Of a stretch of 64,000 bases of DNA, positions 40,972 to 49,852 are shown piece after piece. A model generated the notes under the pieces. That model was not told the DNA's origin and ran no database searches. It worked only from the letters and a program-made list of their open reading frames with translations. This DNA is from Mesorhizobium alhagi CCNWXJ12-2 (GTDB lineage: Bacteria; Pseudomonadota; Alphaproteobacteria; Rhizobiales; Rhizobiaceae): NCBI RefSeq assembly GCF_000236565.1, contig NZ_AHAM01000125.1:1-64000 (forward strand). Reading direction: 5' to 3'. The stretch's first letter is position 1; every line of letters begins with the position of its first letter. The position numbers were made by a program, and so were the translations under genes.

Positions 40972-41943
40972 TCACCAGCGCAGCAGCACGGCGCCCCAGG
41001 TGAAGCCGCCGCCCATGGCTTCCAGCAGCACCAGATCGCCCTTCTTCACGCGCCCATCGGCCACGGCCACGGCAAGCGCCAGCGGCACCGACGCCGCCGA
41101 GGTGTTGCCATGCAGATTGACGGTCACCACGACTTTTTCGTCGGCGATGCCGAGCTTCCTGGCGGAGGCATCGATGATGCGCTTGTTGGCCTGATGCGGC
41201 ACGAACCAGTCGAGGTCCTCGGCGGCGATGCCGGCCTGCGAAAAAGTCGCCTCGATCACGTCGGTGATCATTCCGACCGCGTGCTTGAACACCTCGCGGC
41301 CTTCCATGCGCAGCAGGCCGACCGTGCCGGTGGTGGAGGGGCCGCCGTCGACGTAGAGCTTATCCTTGTGAACGCCGTCGGAGCGCAGGCTGGCGGCGAG
41401 CACGCCGCGATCGGCGATCGTTCCCTCGCCCTCCTGCGCCTCGAGGATCAGGGCCCCTGCCCCGTCGCCGAACAGCACGCAGGTCGAGCGGTCGGTCCAG
41501 TCGAGAATGCGCGAAAACGTCTCGGAGCCGATCACCAGCACGCGCCTGGCGAGACCGCCGCGAACGTAGAGATCGGCGGTGGCGACCGCATAGACGAAGC
41601 CCGAACACACCGCCTGCATGTCGAAGGCAAAGCCGTGATGCATGCCGAGGCGGTTCTGGATTTCCACCGCGGTCGCGGGAAATGTGTTGTTCGGCGTCGA
41701 AGTGGCGAGCACGATCAGGTCTATGTCGGCCGGCGTCAGCCCGGCATCGTCGAGCGCGGCGCGCGCCGCCGCCTCGCCCAGCGACGCCGTCGTCTCGTCG
41801 TCGGAGGCGATGTGGCGCTGGCGGATGCCGGTGCGCTGGGCGATCCATTCGTCGGACGTTTCCAGCACGCCTTCGAAATCGGTATTCTTCATTATGCGAC
41901 GCGGCAACGCGGATCCGATGCCACGCACGACTGATCTGATCAT
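40972..41943 (-). CDS. fabH: 3-oxoacyl-ACP synthase III
   Basis: A 323-residue KAS III. The catalytic cysteine is C113 in QAVCSGF, the histidine is in VPHQANKRI, and the asparagine is in LHGNTSAAS. It condenses acetyl-CoA with malonyl-ACP to initiate fatty acid synthesis. It begins 13 bases after the plsX stop on the same strand, the usual plsX-fabH pairing. Confidence 0.97.
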   Translation of the reverse strand: MIRSVVRGIGSALPRRIMKNTDFEGVLETSDEWIAQRTGIRQRHIASDDETTASLGEAAARAALDDAGLTPADIDLIVLATSTPNNTFPATAVEIQNRLGMHHGFAFDMQAVCSGFVYAVATADLYVRGGLARRVLVIGSETFSRILDWTDRSTCVLFGDGAGALILEAQEGEGTIADRGVLAASLRSDGVHKDKLYVDGGPSTTGTVGLLRMEGREVFKHAVGMITDVIEATFSQAGIAAEDLDWFVPHQANKRIIDASARKLGIADEKVVVTVNLHGNTSAASVPLALAVAVADGRVKKGDLVLLEAMGGGFTWGAVLLRW

Positions 41944-41956
41944 CTGGAACTAATTC

Positions 41957-43024
41957 CTATTCAATAGCATCGCCGGCAGCGGCTGCCGGCCTGAGCGAAG
42001 ATTTCGGGTGACGCGCATGGAACAGGTCGAGGTCGGCCTCGATCCGGTCGAGCAGCCGATTGCGGGTCATATCGTAGGCGAGTTCGATCGCCGCCGCAAA
42101 ACCTTCATCGTCGGTACCGCCATGGCTCTTCACGACGATGCCGTTGAGCCCCAGGAATACGCCGCCATTGGCCTTGCGCACATCCATCTTCTCCTTCAGC
42201 GTGTTGAACGCGCCCTTGGCGAAGACAGCGCCGATCCTGGCCATCAGCGTCCGGCTCATCGCGGCACGCAAATAGGTCGAGATCTGCCGCACCGTGCCTT
42301 CGGCAGTCTTCAGCGCGATATTGCCGGCGAACCCTTCGGTGACCACCACGTCGACCGTGCCCTTGCCGATGTCGTCGCCTTCGACGAAACCGTGATAGCC
42401 CATCGACATCATGCTGGCTTCGCGCAGCAGCCGGCCCGCTTCCTTGACCTCTTCCTGGCCCTTGACCTCCTCGACGCCGATGTTGAGCAGGCCGACGGTC
42501 GGCTTGTCCATTCCATAGAGCGCCCGCGCCATGGCGGTGCCGAGAATGGCGAAATCGATAAGCTGGTGGGCGTCCGCGCCGATCGTGGCGCCGACGTCCA
42601 GCACCACACTCTCACCGCGCAGCGTCGGCCAGATCGCCGCGATCGCCGGCCGCTCGATCGTGGCCATGGTGCGCAGGCAGAATTTCGACATCGCCATCAG
42701 CGCGCCGGTATTGCCGGCCGACACGCAGGCGTCGGCGTCACCCGTCTTTACCGCCTCGATGGACTTCCACATTGACGACTTCCAGCGACCGTGGCGCAGC
42801 GCCTTGCTCGGCTTGTCGTCCATGCGCACCGCGACATCGCAATGGATGAACTCGGTGATGGCGGCGAGTTTGGGGAACTTGTCCAGTTCCGGCCGGACCA
42901 CTTCCGAGCGGCCATAGACCTTGAACCGCACATCGGGGCGGCGCGTCGCGACCATCATCAACGCGGGGATGACTACCGCCGGCCCGTGATCGCCGCCCAT
43001 GGCATCGATGGAAATCCTGATCAC
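41957..43024 (-). CDS. plsX: phosphate acyltransferase PlsX
   Basis: A 355-residue PlsX with the N-terminal [12 protein letters not shown] signature and the [10 protein letters not shown]-like region. It makes acyl-phosphate from acyl-ACP for phospholipid synthesis. It is positioned between the DUF177 gene and fabH on the same strand, a common order in Rhizobiales. The C-terminus is slightly extended and low-complexity, without known function. Confidence 0.97.
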   Translation of the reverse strand: MIRISIDAMGGDHGPAVVIPALMMVATRRPDVRFKVYGRSEVVRPELDKFPKLAAITEFIHCDVAVRMDDKPSKALRHGRWKSSMWKSIEAVKTGDADACVSAGNTGALMAMSKFCLRTMATIERPAIAAIWPTLRGESVVLDVGATIGADAHQLIDFAILGTAMARALYGMDKPTVGLLNIGVEEVKGQEEVKEAGRLLREASMMSMGYHGFVEGDDIGKGTVDVVVTEGFAGNIALKTAEGTVRQISTYLRAAMSRTLMARIGAVFAKGAFNTLKEKMDVRKANGGVFLGLNGIVVKSHGGTDDEGFAAAIELAYDMTRNRLLDRIEADLDLFHARHPKSSLRPAAAAGDAIE

Positions 43025-43128
43025 TCGGCAATCATCTCACATTACTCGGCTGCCTTGGTCAGGCACGGGGGAAAATAGCGGTTTTGCGGAGCCGCACAAC
43101 CGCGATTTCGGAACTTGCCCGGGTGTTT

Positions 43129-43692
43129 TCAGGATTTATCGATCAGCGAGCGCAGCTTTCGCTGCAATTCGGTCTCGACGACCTCCTCGCCTGCATCGGA
43201 AGCCGGAGCCTCCAGCGCCACGTCGCCCTTGCGCGGATAGGGATCGATGGCCAAGCCGAAGAACTCCTCCGCCAACGCGCCGACATCGATGGTGTCGCCG
43301 GAGAAGATTTCCGGGCTGTCGGGCCCTTCGGCATCGAGCATGATCTCGCCGCCGCCCTCGAAGCCGAGCCGGCCGAGTTTCGAATCCTCCGGCAGGAACA
43401 GCCCCGAGACCTCCTCCTCGATATGGGTGTCGAGCGGTTCGAGCGTCACCACGCAGGCCTGCACGATGTCGGCCGCGACGACGCCCGAAACCTTCACCCC
43501 ATTGCGCTTCCAGGAACCGACATGCAGTTCCGCGCGGAAATTCTTCATCGAAAGCAGGCCGTGCTCTTCCGCGAGCGCCGCAAGCTGCTTCTCGTTTGCC
43601 TCGATCACCACCGGCATGCCCTTTTGCGGCAGCCGCGCGACATTGACGTTGAACGAAACCGGGCTCGTCGGCTGTTCATGGTGATGTTTCAT
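43129..43692 (-). CDS. YceD/DUF177 family protein
   Basis: A 187-residue protein of the DUF177 (YceD) family, which in many bacteria is linked to 23S rRNA accumulation and large-subunit assembly. The conserved core is around VQACVVTLEPLDTHIEEEVSGLF, followed by an acidic second half. In many proteobacteria it lies before rpmF; here rpmF is absent and plsX follows after about 100 bases. The protein starts with a His-rich MKHHHEQP. Confidence 0.88.
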   Translation of the reverse strand: MKHHHEQPTSPVSFNVNVARLPQKGMPVVIEANEKQLAALAEEHGLLSMKNFRAELHVGSWKRNGVKVSGVVAADIVQACVVTLEPLDTHIEEEVSGLFLPEDSKLGRLGFEGGGEIMLDAEGPDSPEIFSGDTIDVGALAEEFFGLAIDPYPRKGDVALEAPASDAGEEVVETELQRKLRSLIDKS

Positions 43693-43704
43693 CGCAGGCT
43701 CCTT

Positions 43705-44247
43705 TCAACCCGGCTGCGGCGCGGGAAAGCCGATCGCGCCGCCATGGATCGCCGCGGACGGCTGCCGCGCGAGCGCGGCGACGGCCTCGAACACGTAGCC
43801 GGCCAGCGCATCGGCTTGCGGCCAGTCGCCGGCTTCGGGACGGACGTTCCGCGCCAGGGCGGCGGCAAGCGCAGCCCGGTCGCCCGCCTCGAGCGCGTCG
43901 TCATAGGACTTGGTGCGGCCGTAAAACATCCGCGCCAGCTTCTTCATACGCTTCGGCACGCCGGCGTCGCCTATGCCGAGCTCGCGCAGCGAATGGTCGA
44001 GATCGGTGAAGAAATCGTCGGTCAGCTCCTGGGCAATCTCGCGCGAGACCCCGGCCTCGCCGCGCAGGCGATGCTGGAACAGGAACATATGCAGCGACAG
44101 CATCTCGAAACGGCCGAGCGGCGTGTCCGGCACGTTCCAGTCCGAATAAAGCACAGGCTGCCGCGCGGCCGCCACGATTTCACCGTAGAGCGCGTCCGTG
44201 ATCGCGCGGTTGGCGTTGCGGTCGCCGCCAAACAGGCGTTTGAACAT
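43705..44247 (-). CDS. ubiquinol-cytochrome c chaperone (CBP3-like)
   Basis: A 180-residue protein with the Ubiq_cyt_C_chap pattern: LSLHMFLFQHRLRGE followed by ELTDDFFTDLDHSLRELGIGD and KRMKKLARMFYGR. The mitochondrial homologue Cbp3 assists cytochrome b assembly in complex III, and the bacterial copy is presumed to do the same at the inner membrane. It lies 12 bases upstream of the DUF177 gene on the same strand and is divergent from bamE. Confidence 0.88.
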   Translation of the reverse strand: MFKRLFGGDRNANRAITDALYGEIVAAARQPVLYSDWNVPDTPLGRFEMLSLHMFLFQHRLRGEAGVSREIAQELTDDFFTDLDHSLRELGIGDAGVPKRMKKLARMFYGRTKSYDDALEAGDRAALAAALARNVRPEAGDWPQADALAGYVFEAVAALARQPSAAIHGGAIGFPAPQPG

Positions 44248-44371
44248 CGGCGGTCTCCTCGAGGAACCGTTTCACCGGCGGGCTTGTTGCATCGGCGCGC
44301 AAGCTGGTTTACCGGTTTTGCGGCTCCGCGCAAGGCGGGCCGCGATATCGAATTTGGGATGGGAGTTGTTG

Positions 44372-44884
44372 TTGGCCTGCCAGGATTTCAAGACCGCATT
44401 TTCGCCGCGCCTGGCCGGAGCGGCATGCCTGCTCGGAACGGCGCTGACGCTTTCCGCCTGCAATACCTCCAAGACCTTCGGCGACCTGACCCCGAGCGAG
44501 ACGCTGACGCAGGGCTATGTCATCGACCAGCAGCAGATCGATCTGGTGCCGGTCGGCTCGAGCCGCGAACAGGTGATCCTGGCGCTGGGCAGCCCGTCGA
44601 CCACGGCGACCTTCGACAATGAGGTCTTCTACTACATTTCCCAGACCCGCCGCCGCGCCGTCGCCTTCGCCAAGCCCAAGCTTGTCGACCAGCGCATACT
44701 GGCGGTCTATTTCGGCGAGGACGGGCGCGTCACAAATATCGCCCATTACGGCCTGCAGGACGGCAAGGTGTTCGACTTCATCTCCCGCACCACGCCGACC
44801 GGAGGCAAGGACCAGAACTTTATCGGCCAGCTGCTGGCGGGCGCCGCCGGCATGCCGACCAGCCTCCCCGGCGCCAGCCAGTAA
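44372..44884 (+). CDS. bamE: outer-membrane assembly lipoprotein BamE
   Basis: About 170 residues with a lipoprotein signal: a hydrophobic segment then lipobox LSAC, with the lipidated cysteine in CNTSKTFGDL. The SmpA/OmlA domain follows (VPVGSSREQVILALGSP, FYYISQ). BamE is part of the BAM complex that inserts outer-membrane beta-barrels. There is no ATG in a sensible place; TTG at 44372 has GGGAG six bases upstream and gives a normal signal peptide. TTG codons at 44366 and 44369 are alternatives. It is divergent from the bc1 chaperone gene. Confidence 0.88.
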   Translation: MACQDFKTAFSPRLAGAACLLGTALTLSACNTSKTFGDLTPSETLTQGYVIDQQQIDLVPVGSSREQVILALGSPSTTATFDNEVFYYISQTRRRAVAFAKPKLVDQRILAVYFGEDGRVTNIAHYGLQDGKVFDFISRTTPTGGKDQNFIGQLLAGAAGMPTSLPGASQ

Positions 44885-44907
44885 AACCGGCGCCGGGCGG
44901 ACACCTC

Positions 44908-44949
44908 AAGCAAAAGCCCCGCGGGATCGCTCCCGCGGGGCTTTTGCTT
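44908..44949. terminator. bidirectional terminator between bamE and hppA
   Basis: Perfect 19-base arms at 44908-44926 and 44931-44949 enclose a TCGC loop. The stem is GC-rich in the middle (GCCCCGCGGGA) with A-rich and T-rich outer ends on either strand, so it can terminate both the bamE transcript (+) and the hppA transcript (-), which converge here. Confidence 0.85.
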
Positions 44950-44968
44950 TGCGAATGGACGCTCAGGC

Positions 44969-47110
44969 TTACCCGTGTGCGAGCACGGCCAGCAGCAGGA
45001 GCGCCACGATGTTGGTGATCTTGATGGCCGGGTTGACGGCCGGGCCGGCGGTGTCCTTGTAGGGATCGCCGACCGTGTCGCCGGTCACCGAGGCCTTGTG
45101 GGCTTCGGAACCCTTCAAGTGCTTGACGCCGTCCTTGTCGACAAATCCGTCCTCGAACGACTTCTTGGCGTTGTCCCAGGCGCCGCCGCCCGAAGTCATG
45201 GAGATGGCGACGAACAGGCCGTTGACGATGACGCCGAGCAGCGATGCGCCGAGCGCGGCAAAGGCCGAGGCCTTGGAGCCCGAGATCAGCAGCACGCCGA
45301 AATAGACGACCAGCGGCGCCAGCACCGGCAGCAGCGACGGGATGATCATTTCCTTGATCGCAGCCTTGGTCAGAAGGTCGACGGCGCGGGCATAGTTGGG
45401 CTTCGAAGTGCCCTTCATGATGCCCGGATCTTCGCGGAACTGCTTGCGTACTTCTTCCACAATCGAGCCCGCGGCGCGGCCGACGGCGGTCATGGCGATG
45501 CCGCCGAACAGATACGGGATGAGGCCGCCGAAGATCAGGCCGGCAACGACATAGGGGTTGGAGAGGTCGAAGGAGACCGTGCCGATATCCGCGAAATACG
45601 GGAACTGCGCGGAGTTGGCCGCGAAGTACTGCAGGTCGTAGCTGTAGGCCGCAAACAGCACCAGCGCGCCGAGGCCGGCCGAGCCGATTGCGTAGCCCTT
45701 GGTGACCGCCTTGGTGGTGTTGCCGACCGCGTCGAGCGCGTCGGTCGACTGGCGCACTTCCTTGGGCAGGCCCGCCATTTCGGCGATACCGCCGGCATTG
45801 TCGGTGACCGGGCCGAAGGCGTCGAGCGCCACGATCATGCCGGCAAGGCCGAGCATCGTCGTCACCGCGATCGCCGTACCGAACAGACCGGCGAGCTGGT
45901 AGGTGGTTATGATGCCTCCGACGATGACGATCGCCGGCAGCGCCGTCGATTCCAGAGAAACCGCAAGGCCCTGGATGACGTTGGTGCCGTGGCCGGTGAC
46001 CGAGGCCTGGGCGATCGAATTGACCGGACGCTTGTTGGTGCCGGTGTAGTATTCTGTGATCACCACGATCAGGCCGGTCACCACAAGGCCGATAATGCCG
46101 CAGATGAACAGGTTCTGCCCGGTGATGGCGACGCCGCCGCCAGTGCCGATCTCACCCCAGCCGATGGTCAGCGACGTGGCTGCGCCGAGGCCGACGATGG
46201 ACAGCAGGCCAGTCACGATCAGGCCCTTGTAGAGCGCGCCCATGATCGAGCCGTTGGAGCCGAGCTTGACGAAGAAGGTGCCGATGATCGAGGTGACGAT
46301 GCAGGCGCCGCAGATGGCGAGCGGATAGAGCATGACGCTGCCGAGGATGGCCGTGCCGCCGAAGAAGATCGCGGCGAGCACCATGGTGGCGACGACGGTC
46401 ACGGCATAGGTTTCGAACAAATCGGCAGCCATGCCGGCGCAGTCGCCGACATTGTCGCCGACATTGTCTGCGATGGTGGCCGGGTTGCGCGGGTCGTCTT
46501 CGGGGATACCGGCTTCGACCTTGCCGACGAGATCGCCGCCGACATCCGCGCCCTTGGTGAAGATGCCGCCGCCCAGACGCGCGAAGATCGAGATCAGCGA
46601 GGCGCCGAAGCCGAGCGAGACCAGCGAGTCGATGACCGTGCGGTCGTCGGGCGCAAGACCCATCGGCCCGGTCAGGATCCAGTAGTAGACGGACACGCCC
46701 AGGAGGGCGAGACCGGCCACCAGCATGCCGGTGATGGCGCCCGACTTGAAGGCGATGTCGAGGCCGGCTGCGAGGCTGTTGGATGCAGCCTGGGCGGTGC
46801 GCACATTGGCGCGGACCGACACGTGCATGCCGATAAAGCCGGCAGCGCCCGACAGAACGGCGCCGATCAGGAAGCCGATCGCAGCGCTCGCGGAGAGCAG
46901 CCACCAGGCGAGCAGCAGCACGACTACGCCAACGATGGCGATGGTGGTGTATTGCCGCGCCAGATAGGCCTGCGCACCCTCGCGGATGGCGCCCGAGATT
47001 TCCTGCATGCGTGCATTTCCCTGGTCGGATGCGAGAACCGACCGTGTCGCCCAGATGGCGTACAGGATGGAAAGCAGGCCGCAGGCGATGACGACGTAAA
47101 GCATGGTCAT
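44969..47110 (-). CDS. hppA: K+-independent proton-pumping membrane pyrophosphatase
   Basis: A 713-residue integral membrane protein with about 16 helices. The pyrophosphate-binding segment around [20 protein letters not shown] and [21 protein letters not shown] is intact. K467 in [12 protein letters not shown] marks the potassium-independent class, in which lysine replaces bound K+; the K+-dependent class has alanine there. It hydrolyses pyrophosphate to pump protons, saving energy in biosynthesis. ATG at 47110 (MTMLYVV) is chosen; the ATG two codons later is also possible. Confidence 0.96.
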   Translation of the reverse strand: MTMLYVVIACGLLSILYAIWATRSVLASDQGNARMQEISGAIREGAQAYLARQYTTIAIVGVVVLLLAWWLLSASAAIGFLIGAVLSGAAGFIGMHVSVRANVRTAQAASNSLAAGLDIAFKSGAITGMLVAGLALLGVSVYYWILTGPMGLAPDDRTVIDSLVSLGFGASLISIFARLGGGIFTKGADVGGDLVGKVEAGIPEDDPRNPATIADNVGDNVGDCAGMAADLFETYAVTVVATMVLAAIFFGGTAILGSVMLYPLAICGACIVTSIIGTFFVKLGSNGSIMGALYKGLIVTGLLSIVGLGAATSLTIGWGEIGTGGGVAITGQNLFICGIIGLVVTGLIVVITEYYTGTNKRPVNSIAQASVTGHGTNVIQGLAVSLESTALPAIVIVGGIITTYQLAGLFGTAIAVTTMLGLAGMIVALDAFGPVTDNAGGIAEMAGLPKEVRQSTDALDAVGNTTKAVTKGYAIGSAGLGALVLFAAYSYDLQYFAANSAQFPYFADIGTVSFDLSNPYVVAGLIFGGLIPYLFGGIAMTAVGRAAGSIVEEVRKQFREDPGIMKGTSKPNYARAVDLLTKAAIKEMIIPSLLPVLAPLVVYFGVLLISGSKASAFAALGASLLGVIVNGLFVAISMTSGGGAWDNAKKSFEDGFVDKDGVKHLKGSEAHKASVTGDTVGDPYKDTAGPAVNPAIKITNIVALLLLAVLAHG

Positions 47111-47341
47111 TGCCGAATTCTTCCCTGATTTTCTGGCCCGGAAATTCCCCTCCCCGGGACCGATGCGATGGAGCCCGAATCCGGACAGCATAGCTGACAG
47201 AATCCGGGCTTTCGCAGCGGTGTATGCGAAACCGGCTTGGGCGCGTCAAGATACCGCTATGCTTTTGCCCCGTTTTCGCCATGGATGGCGATGGGCGGTG
47301 CGGCGGGGCTAGACGGCTGTTGAAATCTCGGAGTGTTAGCC
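47111..47341. other. hppA upstream region
   Basis: Between hppA and the hicB promoter no gene is evident. Short frames here have no family likeness or ribosome site. It must contain the hppA promoter, but no convincing -35/-10 pair could be assigned by eye. Confidence 0.4.
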
Positions 47342-47355
47342 GCCCAAGAGCGCGC

Positions 47356-47401
47356 GCATTTGAAAATGCAATAAATATGCTTATTCTCCTGCAGTCAGGA
47401 G
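47356..47401 (+). promoter_or_regulatory. hicB promoter with inverted repeats
   Basis: TTGAAA (47360-47365) and TATTCT (47382-47387) with a 16-base spacer form a good promoter. Two inverted repeats lie on it: GCATTTGAAAATGC at 47356-47369 over the -35 and CTCCTGCAGTCAGGAG at 47386-47401 over the start region. The hicB ATG is at 47409. Either repeat could be the site of toxin-antitoxin autoregulation. Confidence 0.55.
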
Positions 47402-47408
47402 CATCAGG

Positions 47409-47612
47409 ATGAAGTTCAAAGTCGTCGTTCACGAAGCGGAGGAAGGCGGGTACTGGGCGGAAGTCCCTGCTGTGCCGGGCTGTGCGTCCCAGGGCGATAC
47501 GATGGACGAACTGATGATCAATATCCGCGAGGCGATCGAAGGTTGTCTTTCGGTCGATATCGAACCGCCGACAACCTCGGACCCGAGTCGCATCATAGAG
47601 ATTGCTGTTTGA
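47409..47612 (+). CDS. hicB: HicB-family antitoxin (short form)
   Basis: A 67-residue HicB with the partial RNase-H-like fold pattern: VVVHEAEEGGYWAEVPAVPGCASQGDTMDELMINIREAIEG. The C-terminal DNA-binding domain of longer HicB proteins is absent, so any autoregulation may need another domain or the complex. It precedes hicA with a four-base overlap, the reverse of the commonest hicA-hicB order. It should neutralise the downstream toxin. Confidence 0.88.
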   Translation: MKFKVVVHEAEEGGYWAEVPAVPGCASQGDTMDELMINIREAIEGCLSVDIEPPTTSDPSRIIEIAV

Positions 47613-47815
47613 CCGTCGTCACGGGCAAAGCTCTTGCTCGTGCGCTTGAGAAGCGTGGATGGTCATTGCTCAGGATATCCGGCAGTCACCACATCTACGG
47701 GAAGGCGGGCTCGATCGTCCGTCTCTCCATACCGATCCATGGAAGCAAGCCCCTGAAACAAGGACTTGCAAGGCACTTGCTGAAATTGGCCGACATAGAT
47801 CAGGAGGACATCTGA
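47609..47815 (+). CDS. hicA: HicA-family mRNA interferase toxin
   Basis: A 68-residue HicA with a dsRBD-like fold. The active-site histidine region is GSHHIY at residues 25-30, followed by VRLSIPIHGSKPLKQGLARHLLKLADI. A TTG at 47609 is used as start: it overlaps the hicB stop as TTGA and no ATG is available. HicA toxins cleave mRNA until bound by HicB. No frameshift or lesion is visible, so the pair looks functional. Confidence 0.87.
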   Translation: MTVVTGKALARALEKRGWSLLRISGSHHIYGKAGSIVRLSIPIHGSKPLKQGLARHLLKLADIDQEDI

Positions 47816-47839
47816 CGAGGTCCGTCACCCAGCTTCACT

Positions 47840-48127
47840 CTATACCAGTTGCAGGCTGATATCTCGTCCGACGATACGGGCAGCGCGTTGAAGGCTTTCA
47901 ATGGTCGCCGATCCGCTGTCCGGACCGAGCAGGCGATCCACCTGAGCACGGCTGGTCTTCATGAGTTCGGCCATCCGCTTTTTCGTGATCCGCTTCTTTT
48001 TCATCTCTTCGGCCAGTTGATGCGCAATCACAGCTTTGACGGCTGCTGCCGTGACTTCCTCGCGGATCTCCTTTTCGTCGAGCCAGCTTTCGAAGCTCGA
48101 ACCCAGATGCTTGTTTTCCTTGCTCAT
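47840..48127 (-). CDS. XRE-family antitoxin HigA-like, now solitary
   Basis: A 95-residue protein. The C-terminal HTH (KRITKKRMAELMKTSRAQVDRLL, residues 45-67) is followed by SATIESLQRAARIVGRDISLQL, as in HigA-type antitoxins. The ATG overlaps the stop of the old toxin frame as ATGA, showing its origin as the second gene of a toxin-first pair. The toxin gene upstream is internally deleted. The deletion also leaves the toxin's first codons in frame with this gene, so a longer 132-residue fusion starting at 48235 could be made. Confidence 0.82.
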   Translation of the reverse strand: MSKENKHLGSSFESWLDEKEIREEVTAAAVKAVIAHQLAEEMKKKRITKKRMAELMKTSRAQVDRLLGPDSGSATIESLQRAARIVGRDISLQLV

Positions 48128-48235
48128 GATGACAATTCCTTGAAGCGCTGGCGCGCGAGCGTCAAATCCGCCAGTGGGGTTTCGGCCCGATGCCGACTTC
48201 CAAAATACCAGCGGGATAGGCTTCAGATTCGGCAT
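48128..48235 (-). pseudogene. internally deleted HigB/Gp49-like (RelE superfamily) toxin remnant
   Basis: From ATG at 48235 the frame reads MPNLKPIPLVFWKSASGRNP, which matches the start of phage Gp49/HigB-type toxins. In another frame the end reads LADLTLARQRFKELSS and stops at TGA overlapping the antitoxin ATG, which matches such toxins' C-terminus. A full toxin is about 100-120 residues, so roughly 70 internal residues are gone and the two ends are out of frame with each other. The toxin must be inactive. Confidence 0.7.
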
Positions 48236-48240
48236 CTCCC

Positions 48241-48268
48241 AATCCTGCACCAAAATTGGTACAGGATT
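48241..48268. promoter_or_regulatory. HigA-type palindromic operator
   Basis: A 28-base palindrome centred on ACCAAAATTGGT extends outward to AATCCTG and CAGGATT. Only one symmetric pair and the central bases break the symmetry. It ends six bases before the ATG of the truncated toxin frame, the standard place for HigA autorepression. Its preservation suggests that the solitary antitoxin still binds it. Confidence 0.7.
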
Positions 48269-48305
48269 CCAAGCCAGCCATCAGCCACCTCAGATGTATG
48301 CCAGA

Positions 48306-49529
48306 CTATCCCTCGTTTTCGACAACCCGGTCGGCGCGGTTGCGCGAGAAAATGAGCACCACCAGCGCCCCCAGGCACACCGCCACGATCGGGAACACCA
48401 CCCAGTTCAGCATGTCCCAGCCATAGGCATTGTAGACCGCGCCCGACATCAGCGAGGCGAAGGCCACGCTGGAGAACAGCACCAGGTCGTGGATGCCCTG
48501 GACCTTGCCTTTTTCCGACGGGCGGTAGGTGTCGGCGACCATGGCGGTCGCACCGATGAAGCCGAAATTCCAGCCGAGACCGAGCAGGATAAGCGCCGAC
48601 CAGAATTGCCATAGCGCGATGCCGGAAAGCGCGATCAGTGCGCAGCCGACCAGCAAGGCGAGGCCGGTGGCGACGATCGTCTCGGCGCCGAAGCGGTGGA
48701 TCAGCCGTCCGGTGAAGAAACTCGGCGCGAACATCGCCATCACATGCCAGGAGATGCCGAGCGTAGCCTCATCGGTCGAGAAGCCGCAGCCGACCATGGC
48801 GAGCGGCGCGCCGGTCATGACGAAGCTCATCAGCGCGAACGTACCAACCGAGCACAGGAGCGCCACGACGAAGCGCGGCTGCGCGACAATCTCCGCAAGC
48901 GGTCGCGCCGGCTCTTCGGCAATCTCGCTGCCGGTTGAATGTTTGGCCGGAGCCCGCAGGAAAGACAGAATGACGGCCCCGACGGCCGCCAGAACCATGA
49001 TGGCAGCGAAGGAGCCGGCAAACATCACCGGCGCCAACAATTCGCGCGTGAAGATGACGATCTGCGGCCCGAGGATTGCCGTCACCACACCGCCCGCGAG
49101 CACGAAGGAGATGGCGCGCGCCTTGAATTCGGGCGGCGCGTTGTCGGCGGCGGCGAAGCGGAATTGCTGCACGAAACCGCCGCCGATGCCGACGACCAGC
49201 AATCCGAGCGCGAAAAGCCAGAAATCGTCGGCGAACATGGCCGCGGTGGCGAGCGCGCCGCCGGCCGCCGTCACCGCCGTTCCGGTGAGAAAGCCGTTGC
49301 GCTGCCCTGCCCGCTTGATGATTGCCGCCGCAGGCAAGGCGCCCAGCGCCACGCCGACGTTGAAGCCGGTCACCGGCGCTGTGGCGAGCGACTTGTCCGC
49401 GCCGAGCAGGTAGAAGCCGGCGAGCGCGCCGATCGAGATGGAAATAGGTGCTGCCGAGCCGACTATTGCCTGCGACGCCGCCAGAATGAGTGCGGTGCGC
49501 CTGGCTTCGCTTGCAGTCGGCTGGCTCAT
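48306..49529 (-). CDS. MFS family transporter
   Basis: A 407-residue major facilitator with about 12 hydrophobic helices and a cytoplasmic central loop (APAKHSTGSEIAEEPARPL). Pattern and length fit drug or metabolite exporters of the DHA type; the substrate is not evident. A perfect 18-bp inverted repeat lies 32 bases upstream of its ATG. No regulator gene is next to it. The downstream gene is the higA remnant locus on the same strand, with no sign of common function. Confidence 0.88.
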   Translation of the reverse strand: MSQPTASEARRTALILAASQAIVGSAAPISISIGALAGFYLLGADKSLATAPVTGFNVGVALGALPAAAIIKRAGQRNGFLTGTAVTAAGGALATAAMFADDFWLFALGLLVVGIGGGFVQQFRFAAADNAPPEFKARAISFVLAGGVVTAILGPQIVIFTRELLAPVMFAGSFAAIMVLAAVGAVILSFLRAPAKHSTGSEIAEEPARPLAEIVAQPRFVVALLCSVGTFALMSFVMTGAPLAMVGCGFSTDEATLGISWHVMAMFAPSFFTGRLIHRFGAETIVATGLALLVGCALIALSGIALWQFWSALILLGLGWNFGFIGATAMVADTYRPSEKGKVQGIHDLVLFSSVAFASLMSGAVYNAYGWDMLNWVVFPIVAVCLGALVVLIFSRNRADRVVENEG

Positions 49530-49560
49530 TTCCTGAAATCCCGGAGTCTACTGCCGCGTC

Positions 49561-49602
49561 GAGTATGGTACATTCAATAATTCAATTGAATGTACCATAC
49601 TC
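49561..49602. promoter_or_regulatory. 18-bp perfect inverted repeat upstream of the MFS gene
   Basis: GAGTATGGTACATTCAAT (49561-49578) and its exact complement (49585-49602) are separated by six bases. Long AT-rich palindromes of this spacing are typical operators of TetR-type or similar dimeric repressors. The ATG of the MFS gene is at 49529 on the minus strand. The cognate regulator is not in the immediate neighbourhood. Confidence 0.65.
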
Positions 49603-49852
49603 TCATATGTCAAGCGAGAATCTGAAGCACTCTTTCTATTCGCACCATGTGCCGCTGGATAGTCTCGAACCCAGCCTTGCGCATCGTCCGCCCGACAGGG
49701 AGATCATCGCCTACTTTCGCGACCGCTGCATTCTGTCGCTTTGCAAACACTGCGGGCGAACGGATTCCAGTACCGCCGCAAGGAAGAACGAGTTGCCAAG
49801 TGAAGGCGACCGCGGAATTGCCGGCACCGGCATGTACGCGATAGCTGACAGT
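49603..49852. other. intergenic stretch between MFS operator and nusB
   Basis: An 83-residue plus-strand frame starts with ATG at 49607 (MSSENLKHSFYSHH) immediately after the inverted repeat and runs into the nusB stop region. It has no recognised domain, no good ribosome site and unusual composition with a lone CKHC pair. It may be the remains of the regulator that once used the palindrome, or it may be chance. No other feature is visible. Confidence 0.3.

Noticed and set aside
44975-47128. 717-residue plus-strand frame opposite hppA
   Set aside because: Antisense shadow of the pyrophosphatase; extremely rich in Asp, Gly and Arg and without any ribosome site.
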